64,000 nucleotides of DNA. Origin: Sphingobium baderi. Lineage in GTDB: Bacteria; Pseudomonadota; Alphaproteobacteria; Sphingomonadales; Sphingomonadaceae. The stretch's first letter is position 1; each line of letters starts with the position of its first letter. Made by a program: the position numbers and the translations under genes. This document shows, piece by piece, positions 25,909 through 35,513 of this stretch. The notes below the pieces were generated by a model. It was given only the letters and a program-made list of their open reading frames with translations. It was not told the origin of the DNA and made no database searches. The stretch spans positions 1-64,000 of the forward strand of contig NZ_CP013265.1 of the NCBI RefSeq assembly GCF_001456115.1, in the 5' to 3' direction.

Positions 25909-27692
25909 GCGGGCGTCCCCGAAAGGGCCGTCCTGTGATCTTCGCGTCGATCACGCCGGAGCCACAGAAGCCCGATCCGGTACTCGGCCTTAAGTTCACC
26001 ATCGAGGCGCGATATGGCGGCACGGTCCTGGTCGATATGACAAGGTTCAATCCTCGCCCGCTAGCGATCGCCTTTGCCGGCGCACTGCGACGATTGGCCG
26101 CGCTCGGCGGCCCCTTGGGAGCCGCCACGACTGTCAGACAGTATGGGTATGGCTATCGGCGGTTTTTCGCCTGGCTGGGTGACCAAGCTCCCGAGGTGGT
26201 CGGTCCCGGTGATCTGCGTGCGATCCACATCGATGGCTTCGCGGAAGCGCTCGAACGGAGCGGGATACGCGCGGGAACTTGTCACGGAACGGTCAGCATG
26301 ATCGTCAACACGCTACGCGTAATCGAAGCCGACGGGCGCGACTGGATCGCGCCCGATCTGCAAAAGCGGCTACGCTATATTCTGGCCACCTCGGTCGGCT
26401 GTTCGACCCCGCGCGATGCGTACAGCCCATTCGTAGCGCGAGCACTGCGCGACGCAGCCCGGATTGACGTCGAAGCAATGTTTCGTCGTCTCCGCGTTGA
26501 GGATCGCACCGACGACGACAAGCCAGCAATCGTGAGTGCGCGAGCCAACGTTGAAGCGATCATCGCTCGCGATGGCTCTATCCTGACCGACCAGCGCGAC
26601 ATGGTAAACCTATATGCCTTGCACAGACGACACGGTTTGCCATCCGACGGGTTCAGCGCTTACATTCATGGCCGGCATCATTTACTTGGCTCCGATCTAC
26701 CGTCTTTGCTCGTCATGCTCACGCTCGACACCGGTTTAGAGCCCGAGTGCCTAACGGCGCTGACCGTGGACTGTCTCGCCAATGCACGTGCCGGCACTGT
26801 GGAACTGCGCTACCTGAAGCGCCGCGCGGGCGGCGCTGCGCACAAGAGTATGCGCGTCCGCGACGGCGGTAGCGGAACGCCCGGCGGGCTGATCCGCCGC
26901 CTGATCGACATCACCTCCGCCGCTCGTAAGCACCTGCCCGGCGATTGTCTCTGGACCTATCATCAAAAGGGAGGCCTTCGGACAGGTATCTCTCTTGGGA
27001 ACATGCGCGTCACGGCCTGGGCCGCGCGGCACAATATTGTCGATGACGACGGCAAACCGCTCCACCTATTGCTTTCCCGGCTCCGCAAGACCCACAAGGC
27101 GCTGTGGTACACCAAAACTGAAGGCCACATGGCTCGCTTCGCTGTCGGACACTCCCGTGAGGTCGCCGCGCGGCACTATGCCGATCTCCCATCGCTCCGG
27201 CCCCTGCATGAGGCGACCGTCGCTGATGCGTTCCGCGAAGCGCTGGCTACGGCGATGCCGATCGTCCTTGCGCCTTCAGCCGAACAGGCGCTGCGCGAAG
27301 CGCCCGCACAGGCCTTGCCGCTGACGCCGGCGGGTACAGTGGGTTCGTTACTCGACGGCGAGCAGGATGTCTGGCTCGCAGCTTGCGCAGGCTTCTATAG
27401 TAGCCCCTTCACCGAAGCCGGATCGCCGTGCGTGCAGCCCTTCTGGGGTTGCCTCGATTGTCCCAACGCCGTCATCACCGCGCGCAAGCTTCCCGCCATT
27501 CTCGCCTTCCTCGCGTTCGTCGAAGAGCAGCGACGGGGCCTGCTGGCGAGCGACTGGGCGGTCAAGTTCGGTCATGTCCATGCCCGCATTACCCGCCAGA
27601 TCCTGCCGGCCTTCTCCGATATCGTAATCACCGATGCACGCCAGCAGATGAAGAACGAGCGGCTCTATTTGCCGCCGGAGGCACAAGGATGA
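25905..27692 (+). CDS. ginB: Tyrosine recombinase GinB-like
   Basis: The start is ATG 25905, overlapping the ginA stop; the longer open frame upstream lies inside ginA and is not coding. The 595-aa protein has catalytic-domain motifs SRLRKTHKALW near residue 390 and VGHSREVAARHYADL near 413. A C-terminal tail of about 150 residues carries a cysteine cluster, GCLDCPNAVITARKLPA, near 512. The same tail motif is present in GinB of GInt-B and, in a shorter form, in both GinC proteins. It overlaps ginC by four bases. Confidence 0.87.
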   Translation: MSGRPRKGRPVIFASITPEPQKPDPVLGLKFTIEARYGGTVLVDMTRFNPRPLAIAFAGALRRLAALGGPLGAATTVRQYGYGYRRFFAWLGDQAPEVVGPGDLRAIHIDGFAEALERSGIRAGTCHGTVSMIVNTLRVIEADGRDWIAPDLQKRLRYILATSVGCSTPRDAYSPFVARALRDAARIDVEAMFRRLRVEDRTDDDKPAIVSARANVEAIIARDGSILTDQRDMVNLYALHRRHGLPSDGFSAYIHGRHHLLGSDLPSLLVMLTLDTGLEPECLTALTVDCLANARAGTVELRYLKRRAGGAAHKSMRVRDGGSGTPGGLIRRLIDITSAARKHLPGDCLWTYHQKGGLRTGISLGNMRVTAWAARHNIVDDDGKPLHLLLSRLRKTHKALWYTKTEGHMARFAVGHSREVAARHYADLPSLRPLHEATVADAFREALATAMPIVLAPSAEQALREAPAQALPLTPAGTVGSLLDGEQDVWLAACAGFYSSPFTEAGSPCVQPFWGCLDCPNAVITARKLPAILAFLAFVEEQRRGLLASDWAVKFGHVHARITRQILPAFSDIVITDARQQMKNERLYLPPEAQG

Positions 27693-29851
27693 CCGCGCCC
27701 GCTCATGTCCGCGCGCTGGCATTCGACGATCGCCCAGTGCTGGCGAGCGCGCCGCTGAAGCCGGGCTATACCCGCGAGGAGCTATCGCGCGTCGGCGATC
27801 CAAGCTGGGATCTCGGTCCCGCTATCTTTCGTGAGAACACCCAGCGCACCCAGATGATGGTGCATTTCGACTTGCTCGAACATGCCGATATGCAGGCCGC
27901 CATGCGCGCCTATCTCTATGCGCGCCTCAACGTCGATCTTCCCGGCTACGCCCCAAAGTTGCCGCCAACGTGTATCCGTCACGCGTTCGACCGCGCACGC
28001 CGTTTCTTCGCCTTCGTTCGCCTGAAGCTCAAACGGCTTGATCTTGCACGCATCGATCCGGCGTTAGTCGATGCTTACGCCCGTCATCTTCGTGACGATC
28101 TCGCCCTCCTACCCGAAGTAGTCGGCCAACACCTGCAATCAGTCTCCCATCTCTATCACTATCGCGACCACTTGCCCAACGGTGGTCTCGCTTTCGAACC
28201 TTGGGCCGGACAGGCACCCGCTCGCGTCGCAGGCCACCGGTACGTCGTTGAGAACCGCACGCCGCGATTTCCCGAGAATGTTATCGCCGCGCTGCTCGCC
28301 TGGTCATTGCGCTACGTCAGCATCTTCGCCTACGACATCCTGGCGGCTCGAGAGGCGCTCGATCGTCTCGAGGCGCGCCGCACCCGGCTGCTCGCCATCG
28401 AGCGTCGACTGCCGAACTCGGAGCGGCGACGGCGACAACATGCTCGCCTCGAGCGCCATCTCGCCCGCCGAGCGCGGCAAGGCCGTGGCGTGCCGATTTG
28501 GGGTATGCAAATCTGGGCCGCAAAGAACAGCAACGTCGGCGCGCAGAAAGCAACGCCGACGATTAACTACCATCTTCTCGAGCTTCACGCCTGTGTCGAT
28601 GCTGCGGCGGAGCCGGCCATGAGCTTCCGAATCGACAGGCGTTCGCGCGCCATTATCGCGGCTGCCGTCGCCAACCTCGGTGTCGAAACAGGCGGAATGG
28701 ACACGCCGATCTCAATTGATCCCGACAGTGGTCAGCCCTGGTGCGCGCGCTTCGACGTGAAGACTCTCGCACGTGAAGAGCAGATGCTTCAGGTCGCTGC
28801 CTATATAGTGTGCGCCTATCTCACCGGCATGCGCGACTCCGAGGTCCAGGCGATGCGGCTCGGTTGCCTCTCGATTGAGCGCAGCGAGGACGGCCTGCTC
28901 GAGCGATTCCGTATTCGATCGACCATCTATAAGCGTCGCGCAACCACAGGTGAGGCGGCAAGCTGGGTAACGATAGAGCCGGTAGCAGACGCCATAGCGG
29001 TGCTCGAACGCCTGGCGTCGGCAAGGTCGACACGCTCCGGTGGCAGCGATACGCTTTGGCCAGCATTACGCTCCAGTTCCGGCAGGACGCATCTGTCAGT
29101 TGATGTGATACGCCATCTCAACGCGTTTCGCGATCACGTCACCACCGCCTTCGGCAGCGCCGACATGCCGATCGTCCCGGCCGGACCCGATGGCAAGCCA
29201 TGGCACATCACACCGCGCCAGTTTCGTCGCACCATCGCGTGGCATATCGCTAACCGTCCTTTCGGCACCATCGCCGGCATGATCCAGTATAAACACGCCT
29301 CGGTTGCCGCTTTCGATGGCTATTCCGGAACCAGCAGATCCGGGTTTCGCGCCGAAGTCGAGGCAGAGCGCCAGCTTGGGCAGCTTGATGACCTGTTGGA
29401 TTATTTCGACCGACGGCGAGGCGGCGCATCGCTTGGCGGTCCGGCAGGACCGCGCATCGCGCGGACTCTCGACGAGGCCGCGGACGCACTCGGTCCTTTG
29501 CCTGCCATGATCGCCGACCGAGCAAGGTTACGTGTGATGCTCGCCAGCGTCGCGCGTACCCTCCATGTTGGGCAGCTCGCCGATTGCTTCTTCGATCCTG
29601 CGACGGCGCTCTGTCTTAAGCGCGTGACGACCCGCGATCCCTCGCAGCCGCTTACCGCGCTATGCGAGCCGACCCGCTGCCCCAATGCCTGCATCACCGC
29701 GCGCCATAGGCCGGCATGGGAACGCGCGGCTGTCGATGCCAAGTCGCACTTACGCGAGCGACGCATATCCGATCTCCAGCGTCAGGCCCTCCGGAACGAA
29801 CTTGACCGTCTGAATGCGGTAATTGCCGGGATCGATCCTCGCGAGCCGTAG
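27689..29851 (+). CDS. ginC: Tyrosine recombinase GinC-like
   Basis: Starts at ATG 27689 within the ginB stop and encodes 720 aa. An N-terminal core-binding part is followed by a charged helical stretch (about 225-265, rich in Arg and Glu). The catalytic domain shows LTGMRDSEVQAM near 376, TPRQFRRTIAWH near 508 and IQYKHASVAAFDGYSG near 532. The tail has two Cys groups, CFFDPATALC and CEPTRCPNACITARH. The proteins of the two islands are clearly related but diverged, so this is not a recent duplication. No ginD follows. Confidence 0.87.
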   Translation: MTAPAHVRALAFDDRPVLASAPLKPGYTREELSRVGDPSWDLGPAIFRENTQRTQMMVHFDLLEHADMQAAMRAYLYARLNVDLPGYAPKLPPTCIRHAFDRARRFFAFVRLKLKRLDLARIDPALVDAYARHLRDDLALLPEVVGQHLQSVSHLYHYRDHLPNGGLAFEPWAGQAPARVAGHRYVVENRTPRFPENVIAALLAWSLRYVSIFAYDILAAREALDRLEARRTRLLAIERRLPNSERRRRQHARLERHLARRARQGRGVPIWGMQIWAAKNSNVGAQKATPTINYHLLELHACVDAAAEPAMSFRIDRRSRAIIAAAVANLGVETGGMDTPISIDPDSGQPWCARFDVKTLAREEQMLQVAAYIVCAYLTGMRDSEVQAMRLGCLSIERSEDGLLERFRIRSTIYKRRATTGEAASWVTIEPVADAIAVLERLASARSTRSGGSDTLWPALRSSSGRTHLSVDVIRHLNAFRDHVTTAFGSADMPIVPAGPDGKPWHITPRQFRRTIAWHIANRPFGTIAGMIQYKHASVAAFDGYSGTSRSGFRAEVEAERQLGQLDDLLDYFDRRRGGASLGGPAGPRIARTLDEAADALGPLPAMIADRARLRVMLASVARTLHVGQLADCFFDPATALCLKRVTTRDPSQPLTALCEPTRCPNACITARHRPAWERAAVDAKSHLRERRISDLQRQALRNELDRLNAVIAGIDPREP

Positions 29852-30174
29852 GCCCGGCAGCATCGCTAACCTCTTCACCAAAACTACGCCTTCCCGACTC
29901 ATCCTGTTCCCGGTTTCTCATTTACCGCCATCCCCGCGCCCGTGCCGAAAGAGTACCCTTCAGCCGACCCCGGGGGTTCTGAAAGTCAGCGAGAAAATGA
30001 CCGAAATAAGAATGGCTGGCCGATCTCGAAATGGTGGTTTACTGGCGAATGTTGACAGATTACTGCACGTTGCCTTCGATGTGGCGCATCGCCGACAACG
30101 AAGTTTTTCTACCGGTCTGCAAGCGCCCCGTTGCGGACATTAAGCAAGGCGGCTCAGATCAGTGCCGCATCACA
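29852..30174. other. Non-coding cargo stretch of GInt-A
   Basis: No gene is supported in these 323 bases. Several open frames exist on the plus strand (one runs to 30369), but they lack ribosome sites and family features and overlap the minus-strand secreted protein. I looked here for a ginD gene, expected to be about 120 codons with a helix-turn-helix, and found none. Confidence 0.6.
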
Positions 30175-30645
30175 TCATTTGAGGCGAGGGAACTTCAGAA
30201 ATGGGCTCACTCGCTGCATGGTAGCGTCTACCTCAAGCGTCATACAAAGTTCCCGTCTCTCGGCCAGACAGTTTTCGGGGGCAGAAGGTTCGTTAACCGC
30301 TATAATCTGCAGTTCTGCATCCCCTCCAGCGCTATGTTTGGAAGACGCTCCGCCAAGGCTTACATATGACTGCTTACCTTTCTGATTAATGATCTGGAAA
30401 TACTTGAACCCTGCCACCTTGCTGAGTTCTGCTGCCCGATAGAGTGCAATATTAAAAGCGCTGCCTTCCGGAGCCCTTCCGTTGACACCGGCTATTACTT
30501 TCCATGAATTTTGACCTATCAATTTGTCTTTATATCCACCAAACATACCCCATCGTTGATACTTCACTTGGCGAATATCTTGCGCTGGCAAGGTGGACGG
30601 AACAGTAATTAAACCCATCACTGCAGCCGCTATCAAATATCGCAT
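30175..30645 (-). CDS. Secreted protein, CC0125/CC1285-like
   Basis: A signal peptide is clear (MRYLIAAAVMGLITVPSTLPA). The mature part contains GGYKDKLIGQNSWKV and LYRAAELSKVAGFKYFQI, the pattern of the CC0125/CC1285 family of small exported proteins in Caulobacter and sphingomonads, whose function is unknown. No lipobox cysteine is seen at the cleavage site, unlike most members. It is cargo of GInt-A, with lower GC content than the plasmid backbone, and reads opposite to the gin genes. Confidence 0.65.
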   Translation of the reverse strand: MRYLIAAAVMGLITVPSTLPAQDIRQVKYQRWGMFGGYKDKLIGQNSWKVIAGVNGRAPEGSAFNIALYRAAELSKVAGFKYFQIINQKGKQSYVSLGGASSKHSAGGDAELQIIAVNEPSAPENCLAERRELCMTLEVDATMQRVSPFLKFPRLK

Positions 30646-30900
30646 GATGCCCCCGATTTTTCAGCTATTTGGCCGTCACGATTGGCCAACCCCTCTCGTC
30701 AAATATCATCGGTAATTCTGGATTGCGACCCTTATCCAGCGACCCTAAGCTCACGGTCCGCTCACCACCCCTTTCGGCCTTTCCCGGCGCGGCCATGGGC
30801 ATCGGTCAGCGGAAGGGCGGCTTACCGCAGCGCGGCAAGAAAAGCGGTCTGGCGGCTCGCGCCCCGTTGCGGGCATTCCAAATCACGGTATGTGAATGCA

Positions 30901-31230
30901 ATGATCGAGCGCGTATTCGTTCCTGCCGCCGCCACAATCTTGAGCCTCGGCTTTTTTCTGGCGGGCTTGATCGCGGTCGCTCTCATTTTTTTCAATACCG
31001 CGATGCCATGCAGGCCGGAAAGCGTATTCTACACAATCACGCGGATCGGGGCGGTGATAGCTCTGTTCGCAGGCGCGGTTCTGATGGAGAGATTGAAACT
31101 CGCGCCCTCCACCCGGAAGTTTATGGTCGGCCTTGCTATACCTCTGCTCGCAGTTGGACTCCACGCCGTTGCGATGAAGCAGGATGCAAATGCCCAAAGG
31201 TCATGCCTCGCGCAGAGGAATGGCAACTGA
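30901..31230 (+). CDS. Small integral membrane protein, 109 aa
   Basis: The likely start is ATG 30901 (MIERVFVPAAATILSLGFFL); upstream codons of the same frame look non-coding. Three hydrophobic segments lie at residues about 8-30, 43-60 and 70-88, followed by a polar tail. The ribosome site is weak. No family recognised. It is the last cargo gene before the 3' end of GInt-A. Confidence 0.5.
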   Translation: MIERVFVPAAATILSLGFFLAGLIAVALIFFNTAMPCRPESVFYTITRIGAVIALFAGAVLMERLKLAPSTRKFMVGLAIPLLAVGLHAVAMKQDANAQRSCLAQRNGN

Positions 31231-31346
31231 CCACCCAACACGGCCGTAATATGGCTCAATTCGAAACGCCAAATCTTGCCATCTGTTGAAGGGCTCAGAC
31301 GAGTGCCGGTAGGCATGAGCAAATGACACGCCGAGCACGATGAACT

Positions 31347-31412
31347 CCGCCTTCGGCGGTTGCGCTTGGCACAGTGACAAAGTGCAGTAGCGCTTTGCCA
31401 CTGTGCCAAGCG
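31347..31412 (+). other. Double-hairpin element at the 3' end of GInt-A
   Basis: A small hairpin CCGCCTTCGGCGG (31347-31359) is followed by a long one: 5' arm CGCTTGGCACAGTGACAAAG (31363-31382), loop TGCAGTAGCG (31383-31392), 3' arm CTTTGCCACTGTGCCAAGCG (31393-31412), 19 of 20 positions paired. The matching element in GInt-B (37047-37112, other strand) has the same loop and stem length, but four stem pairs differ in a compensated way. It lies 27 bp from the crossover core. Covariation implies selection on the folded form, in RNA or in single-stranded DNA. Confidence 0.85.
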
Positions 31413-31444
31413 CCCAAGTTGGCTTGACTGTCAGGATATACGAT

Positions 31445-32692
31445 GCCGGCACGTCTATCCCGAATGCCAATGGCGGGCATTCACCGACCTTCAACGCCTT
31501 CAGCATCGGCCGTGGCGGACGCCATATCCTCGACTCCCGCCCACTCAATGAAGCCGATCGCCCCTCCATCCTCGTGCTGATGCTCGACAAGGCCGGAAAC
31601 GAGGCCAAGCCTTCGCCGCGCGCGAAGTCGCGCACCATAGGCGGCCGCCGTGAGGTTTGCTGGAGTTTCGGAGAGGGGACGATCTTCCCCGGCTACACGG
31701 ACGACAGCGAGTGGAACGGCTTCCTCAACATCACCGTCGACGAAGCCACCTGGCCGCATGTCCATGCAGAACTTCTTGCAAACGCCGATGGCGATCGCAC
31801 GCTGATCGCATCGCTCAACGCTCTGAAGCCCAAGGCGGGGTTCGTATCGCTCGCCTTCGGCTACACCACACAGGAAGTCGAAACGCGGTGGGCTCTACAA
31901 TTCCCCGACTATCCAATTGCCTGCATGCCGCCCATTCCGGGAGACTGGACGGACAAGAGCTGGCGCAACGACACCAAGCCCAGCTTTGAAGTCTGCTCCG
32001 GGCCGATGGGCGAGCCCGTCGAAATGTGGATCGACTATCCCGAAGCCACGCTGCGCGAAATTGCGAGCGAGCCGCGCTTTGGCCTCTATCGCCGCAATGC
32101 GGAGGACGAGCTTGAAGCCATCTACACCGGCGAGGATTACGCCGAGGCTATGGAACATGCCAACCGCGAGGCCCTTGCCTGCGCCTTCGCCAAGGCGCTC
32201 GCCCAGGAAATGACGCCTGACGAATGGCAAACCATGCGGCTGAACAACCAGACGATCACGCCGGGATGCTGCGCGTCGCATGACTTCCTTGATGCCAACA
32301 TGGTCATGCTGGCCGTATGGCTCACCTATCGCGGCGATCAGCTGATTGCCCGAGGAGCGATAACCGGGATTGGCGATGACCTCGATCACGTCAACGCGGC
32401 ATGGACGATCGCCAGGGAGCGCTACATGACGGCCAGCGCCGAAGGCGAACGCTTCGACCTCTGGCGCTGCACCGGGCTTACCGTACCCGACCTCTCCGCC
32501 GCAGGCTGCGAAATGGGCGACAATGACCCCTGCATCCGGCCTGGCCGCGTCTACGAACCCGGCCATATCGAACTGGATGAGGAGAAGGGCCTTGTCGTGA
32601 CCATCGGAAATACCATCCGCACCTTCGAGACCCAGATCGAGGCCGAAGGCCACCTCTGGCGGGCCTATGCTGCCTCCGAGTTCACTTTCTAG
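31445..32692 (+). pseudogene. 3' fragment of the gene split by GInt-A
   Basis: Backbone coding resumes at GCC 31445 (AGTSIPNANGG) and runs 415 codons to 32692. The open frame extends left to a GTG at 31403 that lies inside the island hairpin, so any N-terminus made now would be foreign. It is the large C-terminal part of the 487-aa host protein begun at 24146. Features include GFLNITVDEATWPHVHAELL, an acidic central part, and a C-terminal DUF-like segment. No catalytic motif is recognised. A purine tract (32732-32751) separates it from the ATPase gene. Confidence 0.78.
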
Positions 32693-32778
32693 CCCGAGGC
32701 CGCAGGCTGATCGAGGCGCCGATGCCCACTTGAGGGGAGGGGGAAGGGGACAGGCGAGCAACCCGAAAGGAGCCGCCC

Positions 32779-33993
32779 ATGTCCAACGTCGTCAAACTGC
32801 CGGGACCGCCAGCGCCCCCGCGCTGCGCGGTTCCCATCGGCAAAACCTGCAATGGCCCCCTCGAACTGGACCTCGCCCGCGTCCTTGCCGGACGCATGCT
32901 GGTTCAGGGCGGGTCCGGTGCCGGCAAGAGCCAGACCATGCGCCGCATCGTCGAAGAAGCCTTCGACTATGTGCAAACCATGATCGTCGATCCCGAGGGC
33001 GAGTTTGGCAACCTTGCCGCGCACATCGGGGCGACCACGATCAAGGCCGCCGAAATCGCCGCCGATGGCCTCACTGCCGCAGCGACACGCGCGAGGCACC
33101 ACCGCATTGCCCTCCATCTGGATCTCACCGACCTCGATCCCGAACAGCGCATCATCAAGGCATCGGCCTTCTTCGCCGGCCTTGTCGGCGCGCCGCGTGA
33201 GGACTGGAATCACACCGTTCTCGTAGCGATCGACGAAGGGCACCTGCTCGCGCCCCATCAGGCCGGTTCCGCGCAAGACGCGGAAACCCGCCGCCTTGGC
33301 GTCGCCACGCTCACCGACTTGTGCGCCCGAGGCCGCAAACGCGGGATCGCACCTATCATCGCGACCCAGCGCCTCGCCAAGCTCTCCAGCTCCGTCGTCT
33401 CCGAGCTTCAGAACTTCCTGATCGGCATCAACGTCTTCGACCGTGACATCCTGCGCGCGGCCGACATTCTGGGATTCAGCCGCAGCGAGGCCGAAAAACT
33501 GCGCACACTTGGCGCTGGCGAGTTCTACGCCTTCGGCCCCGCGCTCACCCGCATACCGCTGCTCGCCAAGATCGACCAGACCATCACCGAACATCTCGGC
33601 GCCACCCCGGACCTGCACGGCGCGGCCGACCTCGACCATGCCGAGGCCCAGAAGCTGCTCGACCTCGAGCATCTTCGCGAAACCCCAAGCCGGCGCGACG
33701 ACAATCTGAAGGCGCGCGGCAGCCGCGCCCTCGACGCCTTCCTGCTCGATCCGATCGCGCCGACCGCAACGGCAGTCTGCCTGGCCTTGAAGGGCATTTC
33801 TCCCAACGCCACGACCGCCAACGAACTGGCCAAGCATCTTTGCATCACCCGCGAGGCCGTGGATCAGGCGCTGGACGTCCTCTCAGCGCTCTCGGCCGTC
33901 GATACCATGCCACGGGCCGGTGACCGCATGGCGCGCCTCCATACGCGCCTGCGCGCCCGTCTCAGCGACGTCCATGTGGTGGGCCTGTCATGA
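32779..33993 (+). CDS. HerA/DUF87-like ATPase
   Basis: Starts after AAAGGAG at ATG 32779. The 404-aa protein has Walker A GGSGAGKS (44-51), DPEGEFGNL near 71, Walker B VLVAIDEGH (147-155, acids D152 and E153), a sensor region ARGRKRGIAPIIATQR near 186-201, and a C-terminal winged-helix-like part (SPNATTANELAKHLCITREAV). HerA-type ATPases form hexamers that move DNA, often with a nuclease partner. Here the next gene, overlapping by four bases, encodes a protein with seven SANT-like repeats. This suggests a two-part DNA-binding machine, for transfer, partition or defence. Confidence 0.82.
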   Translation: MSNVVKLPGPPAPPRCAVPIGKTCNGPLELDLARVLAGRMLVQGGSGAGKSQTMRRIVEEAFDYVQTMIVDPEGEFGNLAAHIGATTIKAAEIAADGLTAAATRARHHRIALHLDLTDLDPEQRIIKASAFFAGLVGAPREDWNHTVLVAIDEGHLLAPHQAGSAQDAETRRLGVATLTDLCARGRKRGIAPIIATQRLAKLSSSVVSELQNFLIGINVFDRDILRAADILGFSRSEAEKLRTLGAGEFYAFGPALTRIPLLAKIDQTITEHLGATPDLHGAADLDHAEAQKLLDLEHLRETPSRRDDNLKARGSRALDAFLLDPIAPTATAVCLALKGISPNATTANELAKHLCITREAVDQALDVLSALSAVDTMPRAGDRMARLHTRLRARLSDVHVVGLS

Positions 33994-35234
33994 CCGACGA
34001 CACCGCACCCATCATCGTCGAACTTGTACCGCTGGCAGCGCCAATACCCACGCCATCGGCGCCACTGGCCGAAATGGTGTATCGACCCGATAGCTGGACC
34101 CCTCAGGACGTTCGCACCCTGCGCCAGCTGTTCAACGACGACACTCCGCTGCCGGAAATTTCCGAAACCCTGGGCCGCGGCTTGCATGGTGTCAGGGACA
34201 AGATTTGCACCCTTGGCCTGCGCCGCCATTCAACGCGGCCGTGGGGCGAGCTTGAAGATCACGAACTGATCCAGACTTACGGGCAGGAGCCCGCTGCCAC
34301 GATCGCCGCGCGTCTCGGCCGCTCATGCGGCGCCGTCTATACCCGTGCCGCATTCCTTGGCCTCAGCGAAGAGGCAGCACCGGCATGGACGCCATGGGAA
34401 GATGCGCAGCTGCGCGCCGGCTTTGCGGCCGATATTCCGACAGCACAGGTCGCGCTCATCATCGGCAGACCCCATGCCGGCGTCTACAGCCGTGCCGGAA
34501 AGCTGGGCATCAAGCACGCGAGCACTCCCAAGGGCTGGACCAACGCCGAGATCGAGCGCGCCATCGAACTCGTGCAAGCCGGTCATACCTACACCCAGAT
34601 CGGCACGATTCTTGGCACGGAAGGCTTCGCCACCCGCACAAAGTCGTCGCTTCAGGCGCTTATGCAGCGAACCGGGCAGGGGAAGGGTTGGGGCCGCGTC
34701 TGGATGCCCGAGGAAGATGAACTTCTCATCAAAGCCTATCGCGACAACGCCAGCCTGACACCTTTGCGCAACCTGCTCGGCCGATCGGTCTTCTCGATCC
34801 GCTGGCGCGCGGAATATCTGAACCTTCGCGGCACCCATGCCCGGTCCAAAGGCTTCCGCCTTGGTCCTGACTGGTCCGAGGCCGACGAAGCATGGCTTCG
34901 CCGCGACTACGGCAAGATCCCGACGCCCGAACTGGCGCGGCAAATGGGCCGCACCCGCGCAGCCATCTTCACGCGCGCCAATATCCTTGGCCTCATACAC
35001 GAAGGACGCCAGCGCTGGACTCCTGACCATCTGGCCGCGCTGCGGATCGCGCATGAGCGTGGCATCAGCCTCGCAGACCTTGCCGCAGCGCTCGGCCGCG
35101 AAACAGGCGCCCTACACAAATATGCCGGCAAGCAGGGCCTCGTCTTCGGCCGTCGTCCTCGCTGGCCAGAACCCCCGACCCTCGCTGACATCCTGAATCT
35201 GCCCGACGACACGAAAGGGAAGGGGGAGGGGTGA
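33990..35234 (+). CDS. Protein with seven tandem SANT/Myb-like repeats
   Basis: The 414-aa protein is built almost entirely of helix-turn-helix repeats. Each opens with a Trp (W36, W85, W133, W183, W238, W295, W343; spacing 48-57 residues), continues with acidic and Leu positions, and closes with the pattern LGR...A..LGL. This is the SANT/Myb or GcrA-like three-helix form, repeated seven times with no other domain. Such an array could bind a long DNA site with one unit per few bases. It is translationally coupled to the HerA-like ATPase upstream (ATGA at 33990). The last codons fall in a purine tract (35214-35231). Confidence 0.82.
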   Translation: MTDDTAPIIVELVPLAAPIPTPSAPLAEMVYRPDSWTPQDVRTLRQLFNDDTPLPEISETLGRGLHGVRDKICTLGLRRHSTRPWGELEDHELIQTYGQEPAATIAARLGRSCGAVYTRAAFLGLSEEAAPAWTPWEDAQLRAGFAADIPTAQVALIIGRPHAGVYSRAGKLGIKHASTPKGWTNAEIERAIELVQAGHTYTQIGTILGTEGFATRTKSSLQALMQRTGQGKGWGRVWMPEEDELLIKAYRDNASLTPLRNLLGRSVFSIRWRAEYLNLRGTHARSKGFRLGPDWSEADEAWLRRDYGKIPTPELARQMGRTRAAIFTRANILGLIHEGRQRWTPDHLAALRIAHERGISLADLAAALGRETGALHKYAGKQGLVFGRRPRWPEPPTLADILNLPDDTKGKGEG

Positions 35235-35275
35235 AGGCGAAGGCAAGGATTTTCCGCGCCAGCAGGAGATGCAGC

Positions 35276-35503
35276 ATGTGCCCTGAAACTCAGCAGACTG
35301 CCGCCCCGAACCCGAACGCAGGTCATGAAATCGTCCTCTGGCCTGACGGAACCTGGTGCTGGCACGACGAGTTCGATCCCGCCGAATGGTCGCATATGTC
35401 GGATGATTACGAAGTGATCGACATGGGCGACATGCCGCGCGTCGAACGGCTTGCCCGCGAGGATGCGCAGCTCTGCGCGGATGTCCTCGAAGAACTGCGC
35501 TGA
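35276..35503 (+). CDS. Small acidic hypothetical protein, 75 aa
   Basis: ATG 35276 (MCPETQQTAAPNPN) is preceded by AGGAG; an in-frame GTG at 35231 overlaps the previous stop and is less likely. The protein is acidic and Trp-rich in its middle (WPDGTWCWHDEFDPAEW), with a helical tail. Not recognised. It lies 10 bp before the next gene. Confidence 0.55.
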   Translation: MCPETQQTAAPNPNAGHEIVLWPDGTWCWHDEFDPAEWSHMSDDYEVIDMGDMPRVERLAREDAQLCADVLEELR

Positions 35504-35513
35504 GGGCCGCCAC

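Larger units (their letters stand above)
24357..31445 (+). mobile_element. GInt-type genomic island A, 7,083 bp
   Basis: Ends are defined by the shared core ACGATG at 24357-24362 and 31440-31445, inside the wider imperfect repeats CAGTACCACGATG and CAGGATATACGATG. Removing one core-to-core unit restores a 487-aa reading frame. The order is 5' end with a long stem-loop (24426-24489), ginA, ginB, ginC, two small cargo genes, and a 3' end with a double hairpin (31347-31412). This matches the known GInt plan: a gin operon at one end, cargo, a short 3' end and imperfect flanking direct repeats. A ginD gene was not found, so the island may be unable to move alone. Confidence 0.85.

Noticed and set aside
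30031..30369. A 112-codon plus-strand frame in GInt-A as ginD
   Set aside because: No helix-turn-helix or coiled coil, no overlap with ginC, and it lies across the better-supported secreted-protein gene.
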